From: RGIG3009 sp964389495
GTDB lineage: Bacteria > Bacillota > Clostridia > Oscillospirales > Acutalibacteraceae
Assembly (NCBI GenBank): GCA_964389495.1
Contig: CAYMDU010000054.1
Location: forward strand, 1-11,732
Direction of reading: 5' to 3'
DNA: 11,732 nucleotides
Every line of letters starts with the position of its first letter. Positions within the stretch are counted from its first letter, which is position 1. Shown piece after piece: positions 1-6,864 of this stretch. The notes under the pieces are model-generated. The model saw only the letters and a list, made by a program, of their open reading frames with translations, was not told where the DNA came from and made no database searches. The position numbers and the translations under genes were made by a program.

Positions 1-202
1 CCAAGCTGTACATCCGCATTTTACTGTAAAAACGCACGCCGTCAATACGATGCTGACGTTCTACCTTACCGTTGTGTCGCGGTGTTGCCACACGGATTCG
101 ATGGTAGAGAATCCCATTTTCTTCAAGATAGTTCTCAAACAATATTTTATGTGTGGCTGTTTTCACCAACAACGCATTTGTCCACTTTTTTTGAGAACAG
201 TG
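1..202 (-). pseudogene. Transposase remnant (DDE/rve integrase-core, IS481-like), truncated
   Basis: Reading the minus strand from 202 to the left edge gives an open frame of 67 codons. It contains a block very like the end of the rve integrase core of IS481-type and related transposases: KWTNALLV, then HKILFENYLEENG, then RVATPRHNGKVERQH followed by RFYSKMRMYSL. The P-R-H-N-G-K-V-E-R motif carries the last acidic residue (E) of the DDE triad. A TAA codon lies in frame at 205-203 and there is no plausible start codon after it, so the part with the first two catalytic acids is missing or frame-shifted. Bases 203-250 weakly resemble a decayed DNG motif but contain several stops. The gene continues past the left edge, so its C-terminal end is unknown. 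Most likely a dead insertion-sequence fragment beside a tRNA gene. The exact IS family is uncertain. Confidence 0.75.
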
Positions 203-256
203 TTACCTATCATTGACGACTGTACAACTATTCTCTGCTTTTTTACGGAATATCCC

Positions 257-284
257 TTGACAAACCCCAAAAATGGAGTATAAT
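257..284 (+). promoter_or_regulatory. Sigma-A promoter of tRNA-Gln
   Basis: A perfect -35 box TTGACA lies at 257-262 and a perfect -10 box TATAAT at 279-284, separated by 16 bp. Transcription should start near 291, about 11 bases before the mature tRNA 5' end. The perfect match to consensus fits a highly expressed stable-RNA gene. Confidence 0.9.
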
Positions 285-301
285 ATAACAGGTTTCCACA
301 T

Positions 302-375
302 TGCGGAATTGTGTAAAGGTAGCACGACAGTCTCTGAATCTGTTTGTCTAGGTTCGATTCCTAGTTCCGCAGCCA
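302..375 (+). tRNA. tRNA-Gln (anticodon CTG)
   Basis: A full cloverleaf can be folded. The acceptor stem is 302-308 with 365-371 (7 pairs). The D stem is 311-314 with 322-325. The anticodon stem is 327-331 with 339-343, with a U-U mismatch at its loop end (331/339). The T stem is 348-352 with 360-364, with loop TTCGATT. The loop CTCTGAA places anticodon CTG at 334-336, which reads CAG codons. The U1-A72 first pair and the G discriminator at 372 fit glutamine tRNAs. The CCA tail is encoded at 373-375. It is a single-gene unit with its own promoter and terminator. Another glutamine tRNA (TTG anticodon) must exist elsewhere to read CAA. Confidence 0.95.
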
Positions 376-410
376 AAGCCTTTCGAAGTTTTTTCGAAAG
401 GCTTTTTGTT
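375..410 (+). terminator. Rho-independent terminator of tRNA-Gln
   Basis: A perfect 13-bp stem pairs 375-387 with 393-405 around a GTTTT loop, and a T-rich tail runs to about 410. The stem begins at the last base of the encoded CCA, so the terminator abuts the mature tRNA end. Confidence 0.9.
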
Positions 411-446
411 TTGTTAACCCCTTTTTCCCCTCCGTGTCAATCACAC

Positions 447-481
447 AAGGCCGGCACAGAAGAACACTCTGTGCCGGCCTT
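447..481 (-). terminator. Hairpin terminator of the serine hydrolase gene (possibly bidirectional)
   Basis: A perfect 14-bp GC-rich stem pairs 447-460 with 468-481 around a 7-base loop, starting 3 bases after the TAA stop (487-485) of the minus-strand hydrolase gene. The T-run on the minus side is weak (TTGTGTG). On the plus side the tail is TTGTTTA, so it may also catch read-through from the tRNA unit. Confidence 0.7.
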
Positions 482-484
482 TGT

Positions 485-2269
485 TTATTCGGTTATGCGC
501 AACGAATTTTGCGGGTATGCCAAGTGCAATTCCGGTGCAAAGACACGGCGCACACGATAAATCAGATAGTCATCGTCCAAGCGCTCCATGGCCGATCCCA
601 CCACCGGTTGCTCTTCCAGCTTGTGCCGCAATTCGCTTTTCAGCAACGCCACCAGCGGCTCACCCGGCCGTTCTTCCTGGCGCAAGCGCACTTGCTCTTC
701 TTCAAAATACAACCGAATGGTGCGCGTGCAAGGCGTTTCCAAAAACGCCACTGTTAATACCAGCGTTTCCACGCCGTCTTCGTTGGCGGCAACCCGGCCG
801 GTGGTGCGAATTCGGTAGGGTTCGCCCGAAAAGTACACTTCACCGTCACACGCCGTGCCAAATCCGACAGGAAAGCGGTGAACTTCGCCTTGTTCGGTAT
901 AGGTTACCCACAAATTGTCTTTTTCAACGGAAAAGCCCAGGCTTTGAAAGCCGGTGGCATAATTATTCTGCACAGCCTGCAACAGCATCGGCAACAGTCC
1001 CACCGATGCCGCTTCTGCTTCTCGGCTTGCCAAAGTGGTGCCGTTTATGCGGTAGCACAGCGGCGGCAGCAAGGGCGATTTGCGTGTGAAACAGGACAAC
1101 CATTTTCGCCACCGTGAGGGCGGCTCTACCGCCCCTTTGAGCGAAAGAAGCGTTGCATTCAGCCGCGCTTCCGCTTCCTGATTTTCCGGCAACTTTTCGG
1201 AAAAGTCGCCGCCGAAATACTGTTCTGCCAACTGAAAATAGCGGCTTTGCTGAAACATCTCATCGTTGCCGGCATTGCTGACAAGCAAAATCCCGCTTTG
1301 GGGAAATCCCAACACATTTTGGCCCAACATACCGTTGAACAAAAACCGCTGCTTTTCCCGGCCACACCAGATTTGGTAGCCGTAGTTAAACTCACCAAAG
1401 GATTCCGGTGCCGCCGCGTGGCATGCCGTGGCCTGTTGCAACCATTCCTCGCTAATCAGGCGGCGCCCGTTCCACACACCGCCGTTAAGCACCAGTTGAC
1501 CGATTTTGGCCATGTCCTCACTACCGATGTACAGCCCCCACCCGCCTTTTTCGATTCCTTCGGGGCAGGTTTCCCAAAAATACCGGGTGATGCCCAGCGG
1601 CTCAAACAGGCGCGGTTTCAGGTATTCCGCCAACCCCTGCCCTGCAACACGATGCACAACGGCCGAAAGCATATAGGTGTTTAGACTGTTGTACTGAAAT
1701 TTCCGCCCCGCTTTGGCAGCGGGAGCACCGGCAAAGAAAGCACTCACCCAATCGGTTTCGGTCATGGCGGCGGCTTCGTTAAACGAAACGCCGCTGGTCA
1801 TGGTGAGCAAATGTTCCACTGTGAGTTCCTTGTATTTTAAGCGGGATACCGGTGTGGTCTTGTCGGGAAACAGGTCCGCAACGCGGTCGGTAACAGACAG
1901 TTTTCCTTCGTCTACCAACAGGCCAATCGCCAACGATGTGATGCTTTTGCAGGCAGAAAAAGTCATTTTCCACAACCCGTCGTCCTGTTCTCCGAAAACC
2001 GCCTTGGCCAACAACCGGCCATGGCGCAACACCAACACACTGTGCATATTCAGAGAACGGTCACGCCGAAGGGCTTGCAAAAACGCTGCCACTGTGTCCG
2101 AAGAAATGCCCTGTGTTTCCGGTGCAACACATGCAAAAGGCTGCTCGGTGACAATACGATGGCACGGCGGCTTTTGCGGCACGGTTGGCACAGCGGGCAC
2201 GGTGCTCTTTTTTGTGTCCAACACCCGAAGCAGCAACGTCAAAGTTCGGTTGACAGTTCGAATACTCAT
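485..2269 (-). CDS. Serine hydrolase, beta-lactamase (class C/esterase) superfamily, with C-terminal extension
   Basis: The 594-residue protein has a beta-lactamase-fold domain in about residues 45-350. The nucleophile motif S-x-x-K is SACK at 105-108, inside MTFSACKSITSLAIGLLVD. The second motif is YNS at 193-195, followed by the usual L-x-A-x-x-x-x-V-x-G helix and RLFEPLGI. The third-box region is GMLGQ at 313-317, with no KTG or HxG. Such proteins are esterases, D-aminopeptidases or amide hydrolases rather than true beta-lactamases; the substrate cannot be read from sequence. Residues about 375-594 form an extra, probably beta-rich, domain that I do not recognise. No signal peptide is visible, so it is probably cytoplasmic. 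The ATG start follows a strong SD (GGAGGTG, 2281-2275) five bases upstream. It is a single gene, divergent from feoAB. Confidence 0.9.
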   Translation of the reverse strand: MSIRTVNRTLTLLLRVLDTKKSTVPAVPTVPQKPPCHRIVTEQPFACVAPETQGISSDTVAAFLQALRRDRSLNMHSVLVLRHGRLLAKAVFGEQDDGLWKMTFSACKSITSLAIGLLVDEGKLSVTDRVADLFPDKTTPVSRLKYKELTVEHLLTMTSGVSFNEAAAMTETDWVSAFFAGAPAAKAGRKFQYNSLNTYMLSAVVHRVAGQGLAEYLKPRLFEPLGITRYFWETCPEGIEKGGWGLYIGSEDMAKIGQLVLNGGVWNGRRLISEEWLQQATACHAAAPESFGEFNYGYQIWCGREKQRFLFNGMLGQNVLGFPQSGILLVSNAGNDEMFQQSRYFQLAEQYFGGDFSEKLPENQEAEARLNATLLSLKGAVEPPSRWRKWLSCFTRKSPLLPPLCYRINGTTLASREAEAASVGLLPMLLQAVQNNYATGFQSLGFSVEKDNLWVTYTEQGEVHRFPVGFGTACDGEVYFSGEPYRIRTTGRVAANEDGVETLVLTVAFLETPCTRTIRLYFEEEQVRLRQEERPGEPLVALLKSELRHKLEEQPVVGSAMERLDDDYLIYRVRRVFAPELHLAYPQNSLRITE

Positions 2270-2291
2270 GATAACACCTCCGCTTTTTCCT

Positions 2292-2321
2292 ATTGTACCA
2301 CTGTTATCGGGTGAGCGTCAA
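2292..2321 (-). promoter_or_regulatory. Predicted promoter of the serine hydrolase gene
   Basis: On the minus strand TTGACG (2321-2316) and TACAAT (2297-2292) are separated by 18 bp. A TGG just before the -10 gives an extended -10 (TGn). The start point would be near 2285, leaving a short leader with the SD at 2281-2275. Confidence 0.65.
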
Positions 2322-2340
2322 CCGGAAATTCCGCTGCCGT

Positions 2341-2369
2341 TTCACACTCTGTTTGCCGTCGCATACAAT
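2341..2369 (+). promoter_or_regulatory. Predicted promoter of feoAB
   Basis: TTCACA (2341-2346) and TACAAT (2364-2369) each match consensus at 5 of 6 positions and are 17 bp apart. The start point would be near 2376, about 25 bases before the feoA ATG. I could not see a convincing Fur or DtxR/IdeR-type inverted repeat over it, so iron control is expected from the family but not shown. Confidence 0.6.
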
Positions 2370-2401
2370 GCTATTAAGACTTTTGTAAAGGAAGATCACG
2401 C

Positions 2402-2653
2402 ATGACCGTGGGACTGCATGAACTACAACCCAAACAGCGCGGCATTGTTTCGGAACTACATACCGCCGGCAGTATGCGGCGCCGTTTTCTGGATATGGGA
2501 CTGATTGAAGGCACCGTGGTGGAATGTCTTGGCCGCAGCCTTAACGGCAGCCTGTCGGCATTTTTAATTCGCGGTGCGGTTATTGCCATTCGCGCACGGG
2601 ACAGTTGTGAAATCCGCGTGCAACTGTGCAGGGAGGACTGTTTATGGGGCTGA
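2402..2653 (+). CDS. feoA: FeoA, ferrous iron transport accessory protein
   Basis: This 83-residue protein is the usual size for FeoA, a small cytoplasmic SH3-like protein that works with the FeoB ferrous iron channel. The family pattern is plain: an early L-x-x-G-x-V segment, then RRRFLDMGLIEGTVVE at about residues 25-40, then FLIRGAVIAIRARDS at about 54-68, the usual C-terminal strand with a basic, Ile/Val-rich end. The ATG is 7 bases after AAAGGAAG (2387-2394). The stop at 2651-2653 lies inside feoB, a 10-bp overlap suggesting translational coupling. It is the first gene of a two-gene operon. Assigned by family pattern plus position directly before feoB. Confidence 0.93.
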   Translation: MTVGLHELQPKQRGIVSELHTAGSMRRRFLDMGLIEGTVVECLGRSLNGSLSAFLIRGAVIAIRARDSCEIRVQLCREDCLWG

Positions 2654-4749
2654 CAAAACAATCCGCCGGACAAGGAGCCATCGACCGCAAGCTTTGTATT
2701 CGGCGAAACTCTCCGCGCGATCGCGTGATTGCTTTGGCGGGCAATCCCAATGTGGGAAAAAGCACGGTTTTTAACGGACTCACCGGCATGAAGCAGCACA
2801 CCGGCAACTGGCCGGGAAAAACCGTGGCAACCGCGTTGGGACGCTGCTACTCCGAAAAATACGATTACCACATGGTAGACCTTCCCGGCACTTATTCCCT
2901 CATGGCCCATTCCGCCGAAGAAGAAATTGCCCGCGACTTTCTGTGCAACGGCTGCCCCGATGCCGTGATTGTGGTGTGCGATGCTACCTGCTTGGAACGC
3001 AATCTCAATTTGGTGTTGCAAGTGTTGGAACTAACGCCCCGCGTTGTTGTCTGCCTGAATTTGATGGACGAAGCTCGCCGCAAAGGAATTCATGTGGATA
3101 TTCAAGGCCTGTCTTTGCAGTTGGGCGTACCGGTGGTTGCCACGGTGGCCCGTCAAAAGCAAAGCCTGAAAGAGCTGCTGCACACCTTGGAAACCGTATT
3201 GGCAAAGGCGCCGTCTGCTCCGTTTCGTGTTACATATCCCACAGCGGTGGAAAGCGAATTGGCGCGGGTGGAGCCGACTGTTAGGCACTGTGCCCCCACC
3301 GCCGCATGCAGCCGGTGGCTGGCATTGCAATGGTTGGCACAAAACGAAGACGTGCCGAAATCGGCCGACTTACAACAAGCTGTTGCTGTCTCACAAGATC
3401 ATTTGCGGGAAGCCGGTTTTTCGGCCTCTTTGTTAAAAGACACCTTGGCTGCCACCCTCATTCACCAGGCCGAACGAATCTCCTCCGCAACCGTTGCCCA
3501 CACCAAGACACCGTATTCCGCACGCGACCGACACATCGATCACCTACTGACAAGCAAATGGTTGGGGGTGCCGCTGATGTTGGCACTGCTTTTTGGCGTT
3601 TTCTGGCTCACCATTGTCGGTTCAAACTATCCGTCGGCGTGGTTAAGCAGCCTGCTTTTTCGCCTGCAAGACGGCCTGACTTTCTTGTTCACAACCGCGC
3701 AGGCACCGGACTGGCTGCACGGCGCGGTGGTGCTGGGAGCCTATCGCGTGCTTGCGTGGGTGATTTCGGTTATGCTACCGCCCATGGCTATCTTTTTTCC
3801 ACTATTCACATTGCTGGAAGATGTCGGATACCTGCCCCGCGTTGCCTACAATTTAGACCCGCCGTTGCAACGCTGCCACGCTTGCGGCAAGCAAGCTCTC
3901 ACCATGTGCATGGGCTTTGGCTGCAACGCCGCCGGTGTTGTCGGATGCCGTATTATCGATTCCCCGCGTGAGCGCCTGATTGCCGTTCTCACCAATGTCT
4001 TTGTCCCCTGCAACGGGCGTTTTCCCGCTCTGATCACTTTGCTGACCCTGTTTTTTATCGGTTCCGGCGGCAGCATAGGCACTTCTTGCCTATCGGCTGT
4101 GTTGCTCACCGCCATCATTTTGTTGAGCATTCTCATCACCTTTGCCATAACGCACTTGCTGTCGGTTACGCTGTTGAAAGGCCTTCCGTCTTCGTTCACG
4201 CTGGAATTGCCTCCCTACCGACGGCCGCAAATCGGCCAAGTGGTTGTGCGTTCACTGCTGGATCGCACACTGTTCGTGCTGGGACGCGCCGCTGCTGTGG
4301 CCGCGCCTGCCGGCTTGCTGTTGTGGGTGCTTGCCAACACCACCTGGCATGACAGCAGTTTGTTGCAACACGGTGCCGCTTTTTTGGACCCGTTTGCTCA
4401 ACTCATGGGATTGGACGGTGCCATCATGATTGCCTTTATTTTGGGATTTCCCGCCAACGAAATTGTGATGCCGATTATCCTCATGATCTATTTGGCACAG
4501 GGTACCCTCACCGGCACTGTCGGCCTGGCCGAAATGAAAGAAATTCTGGTGGCCAATCACTGGACATGGGAAACCGCGGCATGTACTATCCTGTTTTCAT
4601 TGATGCACTGGCCCTGTTCAACCACGCTTCTCACCATACGCAAAGAAACCGGCAGCTGGAAATGGACCGCGGTTGCCGGTTTGCTTCCCACTGCGCTCGG
4701 TATCATTGCCTGTATGTTGTTCCACGCTATTGTATCGGGAATTCGGTAA
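2644..4749 (+). CDS. feoB: FeoB, GTP-dependent ferrous iron transporter
   Basis: This 701-residue inner-membrane protein imports Fe(II), with a cytoplasmic G-protein domain in front of the membrane part. The G domain shows G1 GNPNVGKST (33-41), the G2 threonine in NWPGKT (T60), G3 DLPG (79-82) and G4 NLMD (139-142). A helical linker follows to about 300. The membrane half starts near residue 306 and contains LLEDVGYLPR (390-399), GFGCNAAG (424-431) and VPCNGRFP (454-461), the paired gate regions of the family, and GFPANEIVMP (601-610). I chose the ATG at 2644 rather than the in-frame GTG at 2626 because AGGGAGG (2630-2636) sits 7 bases before it. It overlaps feoA by 10 bp. No feoC-like gene follows; a shared hairpin ends the operon. 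Iron regulation is likely but no operator is visible. Confidence 0.96.
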   Translation: MGLTKQSAGQGAIDRKLCIRRNSPRDRVIALAGNPNVGKSTVFNGLTGMKQHTGNWPGKTVATALGRCYSEKYDYHMVDLPGTYSLMAHSAEEEIARDFLCNGCPDAVIVVCDATCLERNLNLVLQVLELTPRVVVCLNLMDEARRKGIHVDIQGLSLQLGVPVVATVARQKQSLKELLHTLETVLAKAPSAPFRVTYPTAVESELARVEPTVRHCAPTAACSRWLALQWLAQNEDVPKSADLQQAVAVSQDHLREAGFSASLLKDTLAATLIHQAERISSATVAHTKTPYSARDRHIDHLLTSKWLGVPLMLALLFGVFWLTIVGSNYPSAWLSSLLFRLQDGLTFLFTTAQAPDWLHGAVVLGAYRVLAWVISVMLPPMAIFFPLFTLLEDVGYLPRVAYNLDPPLQRCHACGKQALTMCMGFGCNAAGVVGCRIIDSPRERLIAVLTNVFVPCNGRFPALITLLTLFFIGSGGSIGTSCLSAVLLTAIILLSILITFAITHLLSVTLLKGLPSSFTLELPPYRRPQIGQVVVRSLLDRTLFVLGRAAAVAAPAGLLLWVLANTTWHDSSLLQHGAAFLDPFAQLMGLDGAIMIAFILGFPANEIVMPIILMIYLAQGTLTGTVGLAEMKEILVANHWTWETAACTILFSLMHWPCSTTLLTIRKETGSWKWTAVAGLLPTALGIIACMLFHAIVSGIR

Positions 4750-4781
4750 AACAGCAGCGGCGTTTTCACGCCGCTGCTGTT
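4750..4781. terminator. Bidirectional terminator between convergent feoB and the G1P dehydrogenase operon
   Basis: A perfect 13-bp GC-rich stem pairs 4750-4762 with 4769-4781. It begins right after the feoB TAA (4747-4749), and its far end is the last base of the opposite gene's TGA. On the minus strand it is followed by TTTT, which makes it a reasonable terminator there. On the plus strand the tail (TTCAGTTTCC) is poor. Confidence 0.8.
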
Positions 4782-6034
4782 CAGTTTCCGTATCGGTCAT
4801 ACAACCACAAAACCGTGTATCGATCTTTCAAATCTTTGGCGTAGCGGACGGCATCGTTGATTTTTTCAGTGCCGTACAGGTCTTCGAACGACGAATAGGA
4901 AAGGCCGATACGCTTCACCAGCTGTTGCATCTGTGCCGCATCCGGCGCCTCGCGTAAAATGTCACACAAGGTGCCCCACTGCGGAAGAACAAGGTTTTCA
5001 TCGTTCCTTTCGTACCAGCCGAGTGAGTTCTGCAAAGCAATCACGCCATCGGCGGACGAGGTATATACGCGCCGTATCTCCTGTTCCCATGCCGCGCGCG
5101 CAAACGGACGACGCCGTGGCTTTGTTTGCAACAATTTTTCACGCAACCGGGCCGTGATCACCGCCGAATACAGCACATCGATACCGTGCGGAAAATACGG
5201 CTTGTTTTCCAAAATTCCCGTAATTTCAAAAAAGTGCGACAGGTGATGCTCGCTGCCGGAAGCCGGACGCGAATTGCCCACATAGCTCATGGCAATTCCC
5301 ACCGCTACCAACGCTTCCATCAGTTGACCAACCGCTGCTTCGTCACGCGCTAAAATGCGCTCTGCCAACGGTTCCACCGCATGAACGCTGGCCATGGTTA
5401 CATCGTATACTTGCTTGCAAAAGTATTCCCCGTAGATGGCCGTACTCAGTTGCCAGTCGTTCAAACAAGAATATTTTCCCATAATATCGCCGTATCCCGC
5501 TTGCAACATGGGAAGCGGCGCCGTGCACAACACCGCCGTATCTGCCACAATCGCCATCGGCGGCCGCGCGTTTCGTGTGATTTTCATGCCACCGAGAATC
5601 AGCGCTGCTCCCACAGACGCATACCCATCCATGGACGGGGCTGTTGCCACAATCGCATAGGGCAACCCGTGGCGATAGCTGACATCTTTGCAAATATCAT
5701 TAATCACGCCGGAACCGATGCCGACAATCAAATCGGCTGTTTCTCCCAATTCCTGTTCCACACGTGCCAAGCACGCTTCGTTGGGAACGACCACACTGTC
5801 GCTTTCCAAAATCAAAGTGGCATCCAGTTTGTCTTCCAGCAAGTGCGACACATCGGCCCCGCACACCGCATAGGTGTTTGTATCGGCCACCAGCAAAATG
5901 TGCCGATAGGGCAAACACACCTCCGGCAACTGTTTTAATGCCCCGCTGCCAATGTGTACAAACCGAATCGGGCAAGTGTGAGTTCGCCCGCATGAGCAAC
6001 CGGCGATGCCGGCTGTTAGTTCTTGCATTGTCAT
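4781..6034 (-). CDS. egsA: sn-Glycerol-1-phosphate dehydrogenase (EgsA/AraM family)
   Basis: The 417-residue cytoplasmic enzyme belongs to the iron-containing alcohol dehydrogenase/dehydroquinate synthase-like superfamily. The family interconverts dihydroxyacetone phosphate and sn-glycerol-1-phosphate with NAD(P)H. The nucleotide-binding loop is GIGSGVINDICK (105-116), followed by TAPSMDGYAS (131-140). Likely metal ligands are D183 in GYGDIMGKYS, H263 in SGSEHHLSH (259-267) and H283 in PHGIDV. A cysteine-rich N-terminus, CSCGRTHTC (13-21), precedes the fold. The ATG at 6034 is preferred over one two codons later because AAAGGAGA (6048-6041) is correctly spaced. It overlaps the upstream HAD phosphatase gene by 4 bp (ATGA) and is last in the operon. 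In Bacillus subtilis the homologue AraM likewise follows a HAD phosphatase, AraL. No PcrB-type prenyltransferase that would use G1P is in the window. Confidence 0.92.
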   Translation of the reverse strand: MTMQELTAGIAGCSCGRTHTCPIRFVHIGSGALKQLPEVCLPYRHILLVADTNTYAVCGADVSHLLEDKLDATLILESDSVVVPNEACLARVEQELGETADLIVGIGSGVINDICKDVSYRHGLPYAIVATAPSMDGYASVGAALILGGMKITRNARPPMAIVADTAVLCTAPLPMLQAGYGDIMGKYSCLNDWQLSTAIYGEYFCKQVYDVTMASVHAVEPLAERILARDEAAVGQLMEALVAVGIAMSYVGNSRPASGSEHHLSHFFEITGILENKPYFPHGIDVLYSAVITARLREKLLQTKPRRRPFARAAWEQEIRRVYTSSADGVIALQNSLGWYERNDENLVLPQWGTLCDILREAPDAAQMQQLVKRIGLSYSSFEDLYGTEKINDAVRYAKDLKDRYTVLWLYDRYGN

Positions 6035-6843
6035 AGCGATTCTCCTTTCAACGCACGCAAAATATCGGCACCGCTTTGCAAAACCATGGTTGGTTTGTCG
6101 GCAGACGCATTTAAAATCTCGGTGGTGGTTTCGCCGCTCATCACCAACACGCTAACCGTGCCGGCATTTAGGCCGCTTTTAATGTCGGTATAAATTCGGT
6201 CTCCGACAACGGCTGTTTTCTGCGGCGTTGTCCCGGCCATTTTCATTCCCAAAATCGGCATTAACGGTTCCGGTTTGCCAATGAAAATCGGGCGACGCCC
6301 CGTGCAGTTGTAAATCATGTCGCACACGCTGCCGCAATCCGGAACGCTGCCGAATTCCGTGGGGCAAACATAGTCGGGATTGGTGGCAATATAGTCCACC
6401 TTGTGCAACAACAACAGCTTGCACACATCTTCCAACTTGCGAAATGTTAATTCGCTGTCGTTGCCCATCACAATGCAATCCACCGCTTCCAAATCCTGCG
6501 TAACAACAAATCCCGCTTGTTCAAATTCCCGTATCAGTGACTGTGTTCCGCACACATACAGCGTGGCCTGCGGATGATGCTTTTTCAGATACCACACCGT
6601 TGCCTGCGATGAGGTGATGAAATCCCGCTTGGTGGCCTCGATGCCCAGCCGTGCCAATTTTTGAATGTAGGCTTCCACGCTTTTGGAGGAATTGTTTGTC
6701 ATGAACAAATACTGCGCGCCCTGTTCGCGAATACACGCCAACAGTTCCTTGGTGAAATCAAACAAGCGGTCGCCCAGATACAGGGTGCCGTCCATATCAA
6801 ACAAAAAGAGCTGTATTGTTCGGATTTGCTCTGCTGCTGTCAT
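6031..6843 (-). CDS. HAD-IIA family phosphatase (NagD/AraL-like)
   Basis: This 270-residue cytoplasmic protein is a haloacid dehalogenase-type phosphatase. Motif I is DMDGT (16-20; nucleophile D16, acid/base D18). Motif II is MTNNSS (48-53). The motif III lysine is K190 in GKPEP. Motif IV is VGDRIYTD (213-220). The C2-type cap lies between motifs II and III, and the ITSSQA segment (77-81) fits the NagD/AraL/p-nitrophenylphosphatase group. These enzymes remove phosphate from small sugar or glycerol phosphates and similar compounds; the substrate here cannot be read directly. The ATG follows AGGGG (6854-6850) and lies 21 bp after the lipoprotein phosphatase stop. Its own TGA overlaps the ATG of the glycerol-1-phosphate dehydrogenase, so the two are probably translationally coupled. 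By analogy with AraL-AraM it may act on glycerol-1-phosphate or a related metabolite; this is inference. Confidence 0.93.
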   Translation of the reverse strand: MTAAEQIRTIQLFLFDMDGTLYLGDRLFDFTKELLACIREQGAQYLFMTNNSSKSVEAYIQKLARLGIEATKRDFITSSQATVWYLKKHHPQATLYVCGTQSLIREFEQAGFVVTQDLEAVDCIVMGNDSELTFRKLEDVCKLLLLHKVDYIATNPDYVCPTEFGSVPDCGSVCDMIYNCTGRRPIFIGKPEPLMPILGMKMAGTTPQKTAVVGDRIYTDIKSGLNAGTVSVLVMSGETTTEILNASADKPTMVLQSGADILRALKGESL

Positions 6844-6864
6844 ACCTGTCCCCTGCCGTTTCCG

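Noticed and set aside
50..283. Plus-strand open frame at the left edge
   Set aside because: It is opposite the transposase remnant and runs through the tRNA promoter; the minus-strand reading gives recognisable transposase motifs instead.
447..481. Small RNA or attenuator hairpin downstream of the tRNA
   Set aside because: The hairpin begins 3 bases after the minus-strand stop codon and is adequately explained as that gene's terminator.
2282..2401. Fur or DtxR operator in front of feoA
   Set aside because: I searched by eye for an A/T-rich inverted repeat of the usual form and found none that is convincing.
1713..2405. Plus-strand open frame running up to feoA
   Set aside because: Antisense to the serine hydrolase and crosses both divergent promoters; no motif or SD.
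2626..2646. GTG start for feoB six codons upstream
   Set aside because: The SD AGGGAGG would lie inside the coding sequence; it is correctly spaced for the ATG at 2644.
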